Assembly: GCA_014879565.1 (NCBI GenBank)
Contig: JACSRW010000020.1
Span: 53,142 to 117,141 of the forward strand
DNA from: Chitinophagaceae bacterium
Lineage (GTDB): Bacteria > Bacteroidota > Bacteroidia > Chitinophagales > Chitinophagaceae
Reading direction: 5' to 3'
DNA: 64,000 bases
Shown: piece by piece, positions 34,529-42,439 of the stretch
How positions within the stretch are numbered: the first letter of the stretch is position 1
How the letters are laid out: every line of letters starts with the position of its first letter
Position numbers and translations under genes: made by a program
Notes under the pieces: generated by a model
Seen by the model: the letters and a program-made list of their open reading frames with translations, nothing else
Database searches by the model: none
What the model was told of the DNA's origin: nothing

Positions 34529-35799
34529 AGGATCGCGGGCAGCGGAACCTCAACTTTTTCCATGGCTTGTTCAATATCGCTGATGATATCCCTGAAATGC
34601 TCAATTCCGATACTCAGTCTTACCAGTTTATCAGATATATGCAGTTCCGCCCTTTCTTCAGCCGGCACATCGGAATGCGTCATGGATGCCGGGTGTTCGG
34701 CCAGGCTTTCCGTACCCCCCAGACTAACCGCCAGTTTTATATGACGGAGGTGATTCAAAAACTGAAAGGCTTCTTTTTCCCCGCCGCGGATATCAAAACT
34801 CAGCATGGAACCGGTGCCCAGACATTGTTTTTCAAAAATGTAGGCCTGTTCCGGATTATTCTTCTCGACAAACCCGAGATAATAGACTTTTTCCACTTTG
34901 GGGTGTTTGTCCAGGTAAGCCGCCACTTCCGCTGCGTTTCTTTCTGCTGCTTCCATCCGGATCTTCAGGGTTTCCAGACTGCGCATGAGCAGCCAGCTGG
35001 TATGGGGGTCAATCATGGTACCAAAGAAAGTCCTTGTTTTTTTTACCTGTGTGATCAGTTCCTTGTTGCCTACTGCGGCCCCGGCAATCACATCACTGTG
35101 CCCGCCAATATACTTGGTGGCCGAATACAATACTATATCAGCTCCCTGTTTCAGCGGATGCTGGAATACGGGCCCCATATACGTATTATCAACTGCCAGA
35201 ATAACTTGTTTATGCGGCAAAGAGAAACGCCGGGCAATGGTATGGCACATTTCAATATCAATCAGGTCATTGGTGGGGTTGGCCGGTGTTTCCACAAATA
35301 TCATTTTCAGTTTTTTGGCATGCCCGCTGTCCACCAGCATTTTTTCAATTTCGCGGCGCCCCTGGCCGGCATGGAAACCGATCACTTCCACCCCGAAATG
35401 TGTGAGTATATGATGGATAAACTTATGGGTACCTCCGTAGAGGGGATTGCTGTAGAGTAATACATCGCCCGGACTTAAAAAAGTAAACAGGGTGGTTGCA
35501 ATCGCGCTCATTCCGCTGGAAAAAGCCGCTCCCATTTCTCCTCCGTCCCATATCTTCAGCCTTTCTTCCAGGATTTCCATATCGGGATTATTGATCCGGC
35601 TGTAGATCAGTCCCATTTCTTCTCCTTCATGTCCCGGTTTTCCATAGGCCATCTCAAAAAAGGCCTTTCCTTCTTCGGCGGAACGGAATACAAAAGTGGA
35701 GGTCTGAAAGATCGGGCATTTCACCGCGCCTTCACTCAGTTCAGGTTTGTACCCATAACCCAGCATCTGGGTTTCAGGAGAAAAAGCAGTCTGTTTCAT
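34525..35799 (-). CDS. PLP-dependent Cys/Met metabolism enzyme (gamma-lyase family)
   Basis: 424 residues of the cystathionine gamma-synthase/methionine gamma-lyase family. The PLP lysine is in YSATKYIGGHSDV, with YSRINNPDMEILEERL and SSGMSAIATTLF. Candidates are methionine gamma-lyase or a cysteine-desulfhydrase-like activity that would release thiols or sulfide; sequence alone does not decide. Divergent from an Lrp gene that probably controls it. Its stop overlaps the thioredoxin-side palindrome by a few bases. Confidence 0.8.
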   Translation of the reverse strand: MKQTAFSPETQMLGYGYKPELSEGAVKCPIFQTSTFVFRSAEEGKAFFEMAYGKPGHEGEEMGLIYSRINNPDMEILEERLKIWDGGEMGAAFSSGMSAIATTLFTFLSPGDVLLYSNPLYGGTHKFIHHILTHFGVEVIGFHAGQGRREIEKMLVDSGHAKKLKMIFVETPANPTNDLIDIEMCHTIARRFSLPHKQVILAVDNTYMGPVFQHPLKQGADIVLYSATKYIGGHSDVIAGAAVGNKELITQVKKTRTFFGTMIDPHTSWLLMRSLETLKIRMEAAERNAAEVAAYLDKHPKVEKVYYLGFVEKNNPEQAYIFEKQCLGTGSMLSFDIRGGEKEAFQFLNHLRHIKLAVSLGGTESLAEHPASMTHSDVPAEERAELHISDKLVRLSIGIEHFRDIISDIEQAMEKVEVPLPAIL

Positions 35800-35953
35800 A
35801 TGGCGTTTATTTTATTCTTCAAATTGAAAAAAAACAAGCGGAAATCCGATGATTTGCAGGAAGACAGAAAACAATTCTGTTTTGCCGGGAAATAGGTTAA
35901 AAAAAAGACGTTTATTCTGCTTTTTTATTTAAATTTAGAAAAATCATCTTTTT

Positions 35954-36430
35954 ATGAAACTCGACAAAACGGATATCCGGCTGCTGGAATTATTGCAGGC
36001 GGATGCGCTGCTGACCACCAAGGAACTGGCGGATAAACTGGGCAAGACGGTTACCCCGGTGTATGAGCGGAAGAAAAGACTGGAGCAGGAGGGGTATATT
36101 CTTAAATACACGGCCATTGTGGACAAGGATATGATCGGCCGGAGCCTGGTGGCTTTTACCAATGTGCAGCTGAAACAGCATGCGCAGCATATTCTGCTGA
36201 ATTTTGAAAAAGCGATTGTAAAATTTGAGGAAGTCATGGAATGTTATCACATGACGGGGGTATATGATTACCTGCTGAAAGTGGTGGTAAGTGATATGGC
36301 CGCCTACCAGGATTTTATCGTCAACAAACTGGCAAGGCTGACAGATATAGGGACCGTGCAAAGCAGTTTTATGATGACGGAGGTAAAACATGAAACTGCC
36401 TACCGGATCCGGGAAAGCGGCAGGTCCTGA
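35954..36430 (+). CDS. Lrp/AsnC-family regulator
   Basis: 158 residues: an N-terminal helix-turn-helix (DIRLLELLQADALLTTKELADKLGKTVTPVYERKKRL, about 6-42) and a C-terminal RAM ligand domain (ECYHMTGVYDYLLKVVV). Such proteins sense amino acids. Divergent position, 154 nt from the gamma-lyase gene, suggests control of that gene in response to Met or Cys. Confidence 0.87.
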   Translation: MKLDKTDIRLLELLQADALLTTKELADKLGKTVTPVYERKKRLEQEGYILKYTAIVDKDMIGRSLVAFTNVQLKQHAQHILLNFEKAIVKFEEVMECYHMTGVYDYLLKVVVSDMAAYQDFIVNKLARLTDIGTVQSSFMMTEVKHETAYRIRESGRS

Positions 36431-36436
36431 TAAGGA

Positions 36437-36487
36437 ATTCCCCGCTGCCGGTTATCCGTTCGGTACCGGATAAAAAACAGCGGGGAT
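36437..36487. terminator. Bidirectional hairpin between convergent genes
   Basis: CCCCGCTG (36440-36447) pairs with CAGCGGGG (36478-36485), and inside it TTATCCG pairs with CGGATAA. It separates the convergent Lrp and second cstB-like genes and may end both transcripts; a true T-run is lacking on the plus strand. Confidence 0.62.
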
Positions 36488-36519
36488 CTTCCGTTAATAA
36501 GCAGTAAGCAATCGCCGGA

Positions 36520-37944
36520 TCAGAGCATGGTTTTGGGAACCATGTATTTGGTCTTTTGCAGTCCGGTCTGGCTGAGCATTTTATACCCGCCCTTAATATT
36601 CACCAGGTGATCAAAACCCCTTGATTTAAGAATAGAGCACAGTATGACCGAGCGGTAACCACCGGCACAGTGTATAAAATATTTTTTATGCCGGTCGAGC
36701 CGGGCCATTTGCTGGTTGACAAAATCCAGCGGAAAATTCTCCGCCCCTACCAGGTGTTCGGAGTCATATTCACTTTTCCTGCGGCAATCCAGCAGGCTGG
36801 TATGAACATTGTCCATCAGGTAGAGTGTGGAAAAATCTTCCGGGCTGATTTCTTTCAGTACATCGGTTTCAAAACCGGCTTCTTTCCAGGCCTGAATTCC
36901 TCCTTTCAGATACCCGATGGTATGGTCATAACCCACTCTGGCCAGCCGGATCACCACTTCTTCTTCGCGGCCTTCATCAGCCAGGAAAAGAATGGGTTGT
37001 TTCAGATCCGTAACCAGGGTACCTACCCAGGGAGCAAAACTGTCATCAATTCCAATAAAGATGGAACCGGGTATATGGCCGGCTGCGTATTCCTCTTTCT
37101 TACGGGTATCCAGCACCAGGGCGTCTGTGCTTTCCCAGATGGCTTCAAATTCCCGGGCGCTGAGCGGTGTTTTGCCCTTGCGGATAATCTCATCAATACT
37201 GTCCATTCCTCCTTGCAGGTTCAACAGTACATTGAAGGGAAAATATTGCGGAGGCTCTACCAGTCCGTCGGTAACGGCTTTGATAAAATCTTCTTTCGTC
37301 ATATCAGCCTGCAGGGCATAATTGACCATTTTCTGGTGTCCCAGCGTATCATGGGTTTCCTTACTCATGTTTTTACCGCAGGCGCTGCCGGCCCCGTGAC
37401 CCGGGTATACGATCACTTTATCAGGCAGGGGCATTATTTTATTCCGGAGGGAATCAAAAAGAAGTCCGGCCAGGTATTCGGGTGTGATTTCTGCCTTCAC
37501 TTTCTGAACCAGGTCGGGGCGGCCTACATCCCCGATAAAGAGGGTATCGCCGGTAAAAATGCAGTGTTCTTTGCCCTGCTCATCCAGCAGCAGGTAGCTG
37601 GTGGATTCCATAGTATGGCCCGGGGTATGGAGTACCCGCAGGGTAAGACGGCCCAGTTTAAGTTCCTCCCCGTCTGTTGCCACATGTACATCATAGGCCG
37701 GAGCAGCGGTAGGACCGTATACAATGGTGGCTCCGGTTTTATTGGCCAGGTCGAGGTGACCACTGACAAAATCTGCGTGAAAATGGGTTTCGAGTATGTA
37801 TTTGATCCGGGCGCCGTTCCGTTCGGCCTTTTCGATATAGGGGTGGGTTTCCCTGAGAGGATCAATGATGGCGGCTTCCCCGTCGCTTTCAATATAATAG
37901 GCTGCTTCCGCCAGGCAACCGGTGTAAATCTGTTCGATTTTCAT
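36520..37944 (-). CDS. CstB-like persulfide dioxygenase-rhodanese fusion (copy 2)
   Basis: 474 residues with the same three-part architecture as the protein at 25085: MBL fold with THFHADFVSGH, a Cys-less rhodanese-like domain (ADEGREEEV) and a rhodanese domain with HCAGGYRS. The start at 37944 (MKIEQIYTGCLAEA) aligns with the MKVEQIYTGCLAQG start of copy 1. The copies are clearly paralogous but diverged throughout. This copy has no recognisable GTGA-N6-TCAC site at the regulon spacing, so it may be expressed differently. Confidence 0.86.
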   Translation of the reverse strand: MKIEQIYTGCLAEAAYYIESDGEAAIIDPLRETHPYIEKAERNGARIKYILETHFHADFVSGHLDLANKTGATIVYGPTAAPAYDVHVATDGEELKLGRLTLRVLHTPGHTMESTSYLLLDEQGKEHCIFTGDTLFIGDVGRPDLVQKVKAEITPEYLAGLLFDSLRNKIMPLPDKVIVYPGHGAGSACGKNMSKETHDTLGHQKMVNYALQADMTKEDFIKAVTDGLVEPPQYFPFNVLLNLQGGMDSIDEIIRKGKTPLSAREFEAIWESTDALVLDTRKKEEYAAGHIPGSIFIGIDDSFAPWVGTLVTDLKQPILFLADEGREEEVVIRLARVGYDHTIGYLKGGIQAWKEAGFETDVLKEISPEDFSTLYLMDNVHTSLLDCRRKSEYDSEHLVGAENFPLDFVNQQMARLDRHKKYFIHCAGGYRSVILCSILKSRGFDHLVNIKGGYKMLSQTGLQKTKYMVPKTML

Positions 37945-38133
37945 TGCTGGTAACATTAATGGTATATGGTTTACAAAAAACCTCCGGAGACAAAATTGAA
38001 ATCCGCCTCCGGAAGTTTATGTGCTTCTGGTTACACAAAGAAAAAAAGGCGGAACCGGACCCCGGCTGACCGGGGTCAACCGGGGTCCTGCTTTACATCT
38101 GTTTTTGAGCAGTTCCATTGTCGGGTTTTTTTT

Positions 38134-38177
38134 GTAACCTTAGTCACCCCCCTCCCGCCCTGCCGGAGCGAAATTTG
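38134..38177 (+). promoter_or_regulatory. Promoter with palindrome site 6 (small redox operon)
   Basis: GTAACCTTAGTCAC (38134-38147; one mismatch in the left half) lies 22 nt before GAAATTTG (38170-38177). This drives the four-gene operon starting at 38191. Confidence 0.68.
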
Positions 38178-38190
38178 TCAAAACAACCGG

Positions 38191-38448
38191 ATGACGATAC
38201 TGGACAGAATCAGAAGTGGCTGGACCCTGTTAAAATGGATCAGGGTAAGCCTGGGCGGCTTAATTTTGTACTCCTCCCTGGCTGAAGGGCAGACAGGTGG
38301 CATTTTTTTCGGCGCGTTCTTTCTCTTATTCGGCTTATTAACCGATGGGGTATGCTGCGCCGGCAATGCCTGTTACCCGGTCAGCCGGCCGACAAACGGC
38401 AAAACAGACATTGAAAACACAGACTATGAAGAACTGGGTAATAAATAA
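38191..38448 (+). CDS. Small two-helix membrane protein (DUF2892-like)
   Basis: 85 residues with two hydrophobic helices (WIRVSLGGLILYSSLAEG and GIFFGAFFLLFGLL) and then a Cys-rich exit DGVCCAGNACY. It resembles DUF2892 inner-membrane proteins, which are often fused or linked to rhodaneses. The start at 38191 is 13 nt after the -7 box. First gene of a compact operon, overlapping the next by 23 nt. Confidence 0.75.
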   Translation: MTILDRIRSGWTLLKWIRVSLGGLILYSSLAEGQTGGIFFGAFFLLFGLLTDGVCCAGNACYPVSRPTNGKTDIENTDYEELGNK

Positions 38449-38635
38449 TAAATGGGTCCTGATCGGAGTTATGCTGGGTGCGGTGGGTGGTTACCTCTAC
38501 TGGCAGCAGATTGGCTGCAGCAGCGGCACCTGTATGATTACATCCAAATGGCATAACAGTACCGCCTACGGAGCCATGATGGGCGGCTTGTTTTTCAGTA
38601 TGTTTAAAAAGGAAAAACATGCAGACAAGCAGTAA
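38426..38635 (+). CDS. DUF6132-type small membrane protein
   Basis: 69 residues with two membrane segments (WVLIGVMLGAVGGYLYW and AYGAMMGGLFFSMF) and the conserved GCSSGTCMITS between them. The Cys pair facing one side of the membrane, together with the downstream thioredoxin, suggests a thiol-relay or sulfur-handling role; the function is not established. It overlaps both neighbours. Confidence 0.75.
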   Translation: MKNWVINNKWVLIGVMLGAVGGYLYWQQIGCSSGTCMITSKWHNSTAYGAMMGGLFFSMFKKEKHADKQ

Positions 38636-38939
38636 AAAAGAAAGTTTCGGCGAAATTATCCGCGGCCACACGCCCGTGCTGGTGGATTTTACTGCCACAT
38701 GGTGTGGTCCCTGCCGGATGATGAAACCCATCCTGGAGCAATTGCACCAGCGGATGGGCGACCGGGTGCGCATCATAAAAATCGATATTGATCAGAGTCC
38801 TGCAGCCGCGCAGGCCTTTAATGTAAGCAGTGTACCCACATTGATTCTTTTCCAGGAAGGGCAGCAGAAATGGCGGCAGTCCGGTGTTATCCAGGCAGCC
38901 GCGCTGGAACGTATCATTGAACAAAATACAACGAAGTAA
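38619..38939 (+). CDS. Thioredoxin
   Basis: 106 residues, cytoplasmic; DFTATWCGPCRMMKP and cis-Pro SSVPTLILF. It starts 17 nt inside the DUF6132 gene, so translation is probably coupled. Second thioredoxin under the sulfur regulon. Confidence 0.9.
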   Translation: MQTSSKKESFGEIIRGHTPVLVDFTATWCGPCRMMKPILEQLHQRMGDRVRIIKIDIDQSPAAAQAFNVSSVPTLILFQEGQQKWRQSGVIQAAALERIIEQNTTK

Positions 38940-38942
38940 AAG

Positions 38943-39398
38943 ATGTCAGAAAAAAACAGCAGCCGTCCCTATCTGGTTTCCGCCCTTGGATGCCGGTGTC
39001 CCCGTTGCCGGGAAGGAAAACTCTTTAAGAATCCGGTTACGCTCCGGTTCAAGCAAAACCTGGAGATGCATAAACAGTGTACCGTCTGCGGACAGGCCAC
39101 TGAACTGGAAGTGGGATTCTATTATGGCACCAGTTATGTAAGTTATGCCCTTACAGTGGCCCTGAGTGTGGCCACTTTTGTGGCCTGGATCGTACTGATC
39201 GGTATTTCATCTGAAAAGGACCTTTTTTTCTGGCTGGGCATAAATGCGCTGATTCTCTTTCTGCTGCAACCCTGGCTGATGCGGCTGAGCCGCAGTCTCT
39301 GGATTTCCTGGTTTGTAAAACATGACCCCAGCTGGCAGGAACATAAACCGGAAGATTTCTCCGAAAGATTAAATGCTGACCAGGCCAACAACTGGTAA
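38943..39398 (+). CDS. DUF983 membrane protein with zinc-ribbon N-terminus
   Basis: 151 residues. A four-Cys ribbon, GCRCPRCREGKLF and CTVCG (about residues 12-46), precedes two transmembrane helices. The DUF983 function is unknown. It is 3 nt after the thioredoxin gene, last of the operon. Confidence 0.82.
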   Translation: MSEKNSSRPYLVSALGCRCPRCREGKLFKNPVTLRFKQNLEMHKQCTVCGQATELEVGFYYGTSYVSYALTVALSVATFVAWIVLIGISSEKDLFFWLGINALILFLLQPWLMRLSRSLWISWFVKHDPSWQEHKPEDFSERLNADQANNW

Positions 39399-39410
39399 GC
39401 GAAAATCCCT

Positions 39411-39418
39411 TATTTTTG
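39411..39418 (+). promoter_or_regulatory. Predicted -7 box of the tRNA-Ser gene
   Basis: TATTTTTG matches TAnnTTTG and begins 22 nt before the mature tRNA 5' end, 13 nt after the DUF983 stop. Confidence 0.65.
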
Positions 39419-39432
39419 CCCCCCTTTCCAAC

Positions 39433-39520
39433 GGAGACCTGCTCGAGTGGTTGAAGAGGCACGCCTGGAAAGTGTGTATACCCCTAAAGGGTATCGAGGG
39501 TTCGAATCCCTCGGTCTCCG
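39433..39520 (+). tRNA. tRNA-Ser (GGA)
   Basis: An 88-nt class II tRNA. The acceptor stem is GGAGACC/GGTCTCC with discriminator G. The anticodon arm is CACGC-CTGGAAA-GTGTG, giving anticodon GGA for UCC/UCU codons. There is a long variable arm (TACCCCTAAAGGGTA) and a T arm GAGGGTTCGAATCCCTC. CCA is not encoded. Confidence 0.95.
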
Positions 39521-39525
39521 CCTTC

Positions 39526-39562
39526 GCCCTCCGAAGCTTTAGCGTAGGAGGGCTTTTCTTTT
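39526..39562 (+). terminator. Terminator of the tRNA-Ser gene
   Basis: GCCCTCC (39526-39532) pairs with GGAGGGC (39547-39553), followed by TTTTCTTTT; 6 nt after the tRNA 3' end. Confidence 0.85.
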
Positions 39563-39703
39563 CACCGAACACCCTGTTTTTCGCGTCGGGCTACGGCGGA
39601 CACCGTCCGAACATGATTTTTGCTCCTAAACCTGCCGGCGGCTGACAGGCTTTAGCGTAGGAGGGCTTTTCTTTTCACTGAACACCCTGTTTTTCGTGTT
39701 GGG
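39536..39703 (+). repeat. 55-bp direct repeat downstream of tRNA-Ser
   Basis: Copies at 39536-39590 and 39649-39703 agree at 52 of 55 positions; a third, short relic starts near 39719 (GCTTTAGCGAAAGTGAGC). The first copy contains the right half of the tRNA terminator. No gene lies in 39521-39849; the rest is A-rich intergenic DNA. This could be a duplicated terminator or the scar of a past integration at the tRNA. Confidence 0.72.
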
Positions 39704-39849
39704 ATTTTTTTCACCATAGCTTTAGCGAAAGTGAGCTTAGTTCACCGAAGCCTGCCTTTCAGCAAAACCCCACCCATACCACAGAAAAAAACGATAAAAA
39801 TCTGCTCATTCTCACACGCTGAAAAAAAAACAGGCGCAGAACTTTGGTC

Positions 39850-40101
39850 ATGAACCCGTCTGCTTATTTCCAGGTCTATATTTTGGCCTGTGCCGATAAT
39901 AGTTTTTATACAGGCTGTACTGCGAACCTCTCAGCCCGTATATGCCGGCATGAAAGAGGAGAAATCAGTTATACAAAAAACCGCCTTCCGGTAAAACTCA
40001 TTTTTTTCTGTTCCTTCCCCGACAAATACAAAGCTTTTCAATTTGAAAAGTATCTCAAATCTGGTTCAGGAACAGCATTCCGTAACCGGCACTTACTTTA
40101 G
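39850..40101 (+). CDS. GIY-YIG domain protein (UPF0213-like)
   Basis: An 83-residue stand-alone GIY-YIG nuclease domain. The motifs appear as FQVYILACADNSFYTGCT, where GIY is read as VYI and YIG as YTG, with RICRHERGE and FEKYLKSGSG. Small members of this family may act in DNA repair, but their role is unsettled. The start ATG at 39850 follows an ACTTTGG box. Confidence 0.78.
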   Translation: MNPSAYFQVYILACADNSFYTGCTANLSARICRHERGEISYTKNRLPVKLIFFCSFPDKYKAFQFEKYLKSGSGTAFRNRHLL

Positions 40102-40257
40102 CCCCCCCAAAAAAAATGGGATCACGCAAGTAATCCCCCCTCAGCTTTTCCCATTACACCCAATAAGAGTAAGCCCTCAATTTGTAAGTTTTTAACGACA
40201 AACCTGTAAACCCAATCTAAGTAAATCCTTTACTTTGATCCACTTGAACTGAAAATC

Positions 40258-40488
40258 ATGTTTTACCCTGCCGAAAAACTTCCTGCCGAAACAGGACTAT
40301 ACGAAATCATCGTCCGCAATTACTCCCGGTACCGCGAAATTGAATACCGGCTTTTCGCCCATTTTGAAGCGGCGGAAAAAAGATGGTACCTGCCCCATAC
40401 CCTGCTCAATCAGGAAACCCGGAACAAACCGGTAAAGGGAACCGTTCTGGCCTGGAAAACCTGCCCATACCTGGTACAGCCTGCATAA
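40258..40488 (+). CDS. Small hypothetical protein
   Basis: 76 residues, no signal or membrane segment; mixed charged and aromatic sequence (GLYEIIVRNYSRYREIEYRLFAHF). It is not recognised. A plausible -7 box (TTACTTTG) about 25 nt upstream and genome-like codon use support a real gene. The 156 nt before it (40102-40257) hold nothing else that I can support. Confidence 0.5.
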   Translation: MFYPAEKLPAETGLYEIIVRNYSRYREIEYRLFAHFEAAEKRWYLPHTLLNQETRNKPVKGTVLAWKTCPYLVQPA

Positions 40489-40516
40489 ATCCTGATACTG
40501 AAAATTCAACTTTTTT

Positions 40517-41200
40517 TTACTGCGGCTCGAGACCAATAAGGGCGGGCAATTCCCGGAGACTGTCAATAATAAAATCCGGGGAAGCCAATGCCAGTTGTTC
40601 CCTTGTCTGCGCCCCGGTGGTAATCCCAACTGTAAGGCCGCAACCGGCATTTTTGCCTTCTTCGATATCTATTCCCGAATCGCCGATTTTAAGCACTTCC
40701 TTTTCGTTATCAATCCCGGTCAGAAACATGGCATGCAGAATCATATCCGGTAAGGGGCGTGCATGCAGCACATCAGAAGCCGTCACCAGTTCATCAAATT
40801 GTTCTCCCTGCTGCCAGCCGAGTTTATGGATTAGTCCCTCCGCGGTTTCCCGGTTATACCCGGTATTTAATACCACCCTGACCCCATGCTGCATCAGTAT
40901 CCGGAAAACCTCTTCCGCTCCTTCCACAGGTATCACCTCCAGGTTATCATAGGCCTTTTCCAGTTCCACCAGAAAATAACGGAACATTCTCTCAATGGAT
41001 TCTTCTGATTGGCCGGGACTGTGAACGGCCAGTATATCCACAATCGCGGCTCTTTTTTCCTTACCGGCTCCCAGATGCAGCACCTGTTCCAGTGTTACCG
41101 GTACCCCTGCCTGGTTGATTGCTTTTTGTAAGGTTTTGTATACTACATTCTGTTCATTCACGACCGTGCCGGCCATGTCGAAGACTACAAGCTGAATCAT
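40517..41200 (-). CDS. Phosphonatase-like HAD hydrolase
   Basis: A 227-residue HAD enzyme with nucleophile motif LVVFDMAGTVVNE, a helical cap, NTGYNRETAEGL and motif III/IV KIGDSGIDIEEGKNAG. It matches the phosphonatase-like group rather than PhnX itself, since the cap lysine of true phosphonoacetaldehyde hydrolase is not evident. Three nt downstream of phnW on the same strand, so it probably processes the aldehyde that PhnW makes, or a related phosphonate. Confidence 0.8.
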   Translation of the reverse strand: MIQLVVFDMAGTVVNEQNVVYKTLQKAINQAGVPVTLEQVLHLGAGKEKRAAIVDILAVHSPGQSEESIERMFRYFLVELEKAYDNLEVIPVEGAEEVFRILMQHGVRVVLNTGYNRETAEGLIHKLGWQQGEQFDELVTASDVLHARPLPDMILHAMFLTGIDNEKEVLKIGDSGIDIEEGKNAGCGLTVGITTGAQTREQLALASPDFIIDSLRELPALIGLEPQ

Positions 41201-41203
41201 ATT

Positions 41204-42331
41204 TTATTCATTAGTTTTTCCGGTAATAGCATATCCGCTCACCAGGTCCCTGACAGCCCTGAGCAATTCACGGATATCCGTTTCCGTTATATGCCCGATA
41301 TTGCCGATTCTGAAACAGTCTGTCTTACCCAGTTTACCGGGGTAAATGACAAAGCCCCGCTGGCTGAGGGCCCCGTAGAAATCACGGAAATTAAAATCAG
41401 GGTGGTCCGGGTAATAAAAACTGGTGATAATATAACCCCGGTGCTCCGGATCCAGGTAAACCCGGAAACCCAGTTCCTGCATGCCTTTCAGCAACACCTC
41501 GTTATTGCGGGCATAACGGGCGGCCCGGCCTTTCACCCCACCTTCCGCTTCCAGTTCGTGCAGGGCCCTGGCAAATGCCAGCAATACCTGTACCGGCGGA
41601 GTGAACCGGAACTGACCATCCGTTTCCAGTCCCTTCCACTGCGCATACAGATCCAGCGAAAGTGTACGGGCCCTTCCTTCCGCAAGTTCCAGGCTGTCGC
41701 GCCGGGCAATTACAAAAGAAAATCCGGGCACCCCTTCAATACATTTGTTGGAAGAGGAAATCAGGAAATCAATCCGGGCTTCCGGCATATCCACCGGGTA
41801 AGCCCCGAAACTGCTCATGGCATCCACGATAAAGGTTTTGCCGTAGGCGGCACAAAGCTTCCCGATCTCTTCGATAGGATTGATAATACCGGTTGTGGTT
41901 TCACAGTGTATGACCGCCACGTGGGTAATAGCGGCATTTTTTTCCAACTGGGCCCGTAAAGGAGCAGTACCGGTGATTTCATTTTCCGCATAAACCAGGC
42001 GGGTTTGCGGAATACCGTGTACCGCGGCGATACCGGAAATCCTTTCGCCGTAAGCGCCATTGATCAAAACAAGTAAATGGCCGTCACGGGGAATAACAGA
42101 AGAAATGACTGATTCAATACCGAAGGTGCCCGAGCCCTGGATGATCACCGCTTCATACCCGCCCTCTTTGGAAACGCCGGCTGTTTCCAGCAATTTTTCC
42201 CGGATATAACTGATCCGGGAAATGAATTCAGTATCTCTTGAACCCAGGTCACGCAGCATCGCGGCCTTAACGGTCTTACTGGTACTGAGCGGCCCCGGGG
42301 TAAAAAGCAGCTTATCTGAAAACAATTGCAT
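41204..42331 (-). CDS. phnW: 2-aminoethylphosphonate-pyruvate transaminase
   Basis: A 375-residue class V PLP aminotransferase: LLFTPGPLSTSKTVKAAML, TTTGIINPIEEI, VDAMSSFGAYPVD and the PLP Lys in ISSSNKCIEGVPGFSF. It converts 2-aminoethylphosphonate to phosphonoacetaldehyde. The start at 42331 (MQLFSDKLLF) is preferred to an upstream in-frame ATG at 42382. Two-gene unit with the HAD gene; no phosphonate transporter is nearby. Confidence 0.86.
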   Translation of the reverse strand: MQLFSDKLLFTPGPLSTSKTVKAAMLRDLGSRDTEFISRISYIREKLLETAGVSKEGGYEAVIIQGSGTFGIESVISSVIPRDGHLLVLINGAYGERISGIAAVHGIPQTRLVYAENEITGTAPLRAQLEKNAAITHVAVIHCETTTGIINPIEEIGKLCAAYGKTFIVDAMSSFGAYPVDMPEARIDFLISSSNKCIEGVPGFSFVIARRDSLELAEGRARTLSLDLYAQWKGLETDGQFRFTPPVQVLLAFARALHELEAEGGVKGRAARYARNNEVLLKGMQELGFRVYLDPEHRGYIITSFYYPDHPDFNFRDFYGALSQRGFVIYPGKLGKTDCFRIGNIGHITETDIRELLRAVRDLVSGYAITGKTNE

Positions 42332-42439
42332 AACGGGTGATTTCCCCAAATTTCGCAGGGAAAATGAACCCGAATACCGCATCCGTTTTATTTAACCATA
42401 CGGTAATGGAAAGAAAAGAATCTGATAATATCCGGCCGG

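Noticed and set aside
35800..35953. SAM or other riboswitch upstream of the PLP gamma-lyase
   Set aside because: No characteristic conserved helices were seen in the 154 bp; the region is mostly A-rich between divergent starts.
37944..38190. Site 6 as a bidirectional operator also serving the second cstB-like gene
   Set aside because: At the 22-nt spacing on the minus side the sequence is TGCTCAAA, with no -7 likeness, unlike site 4.
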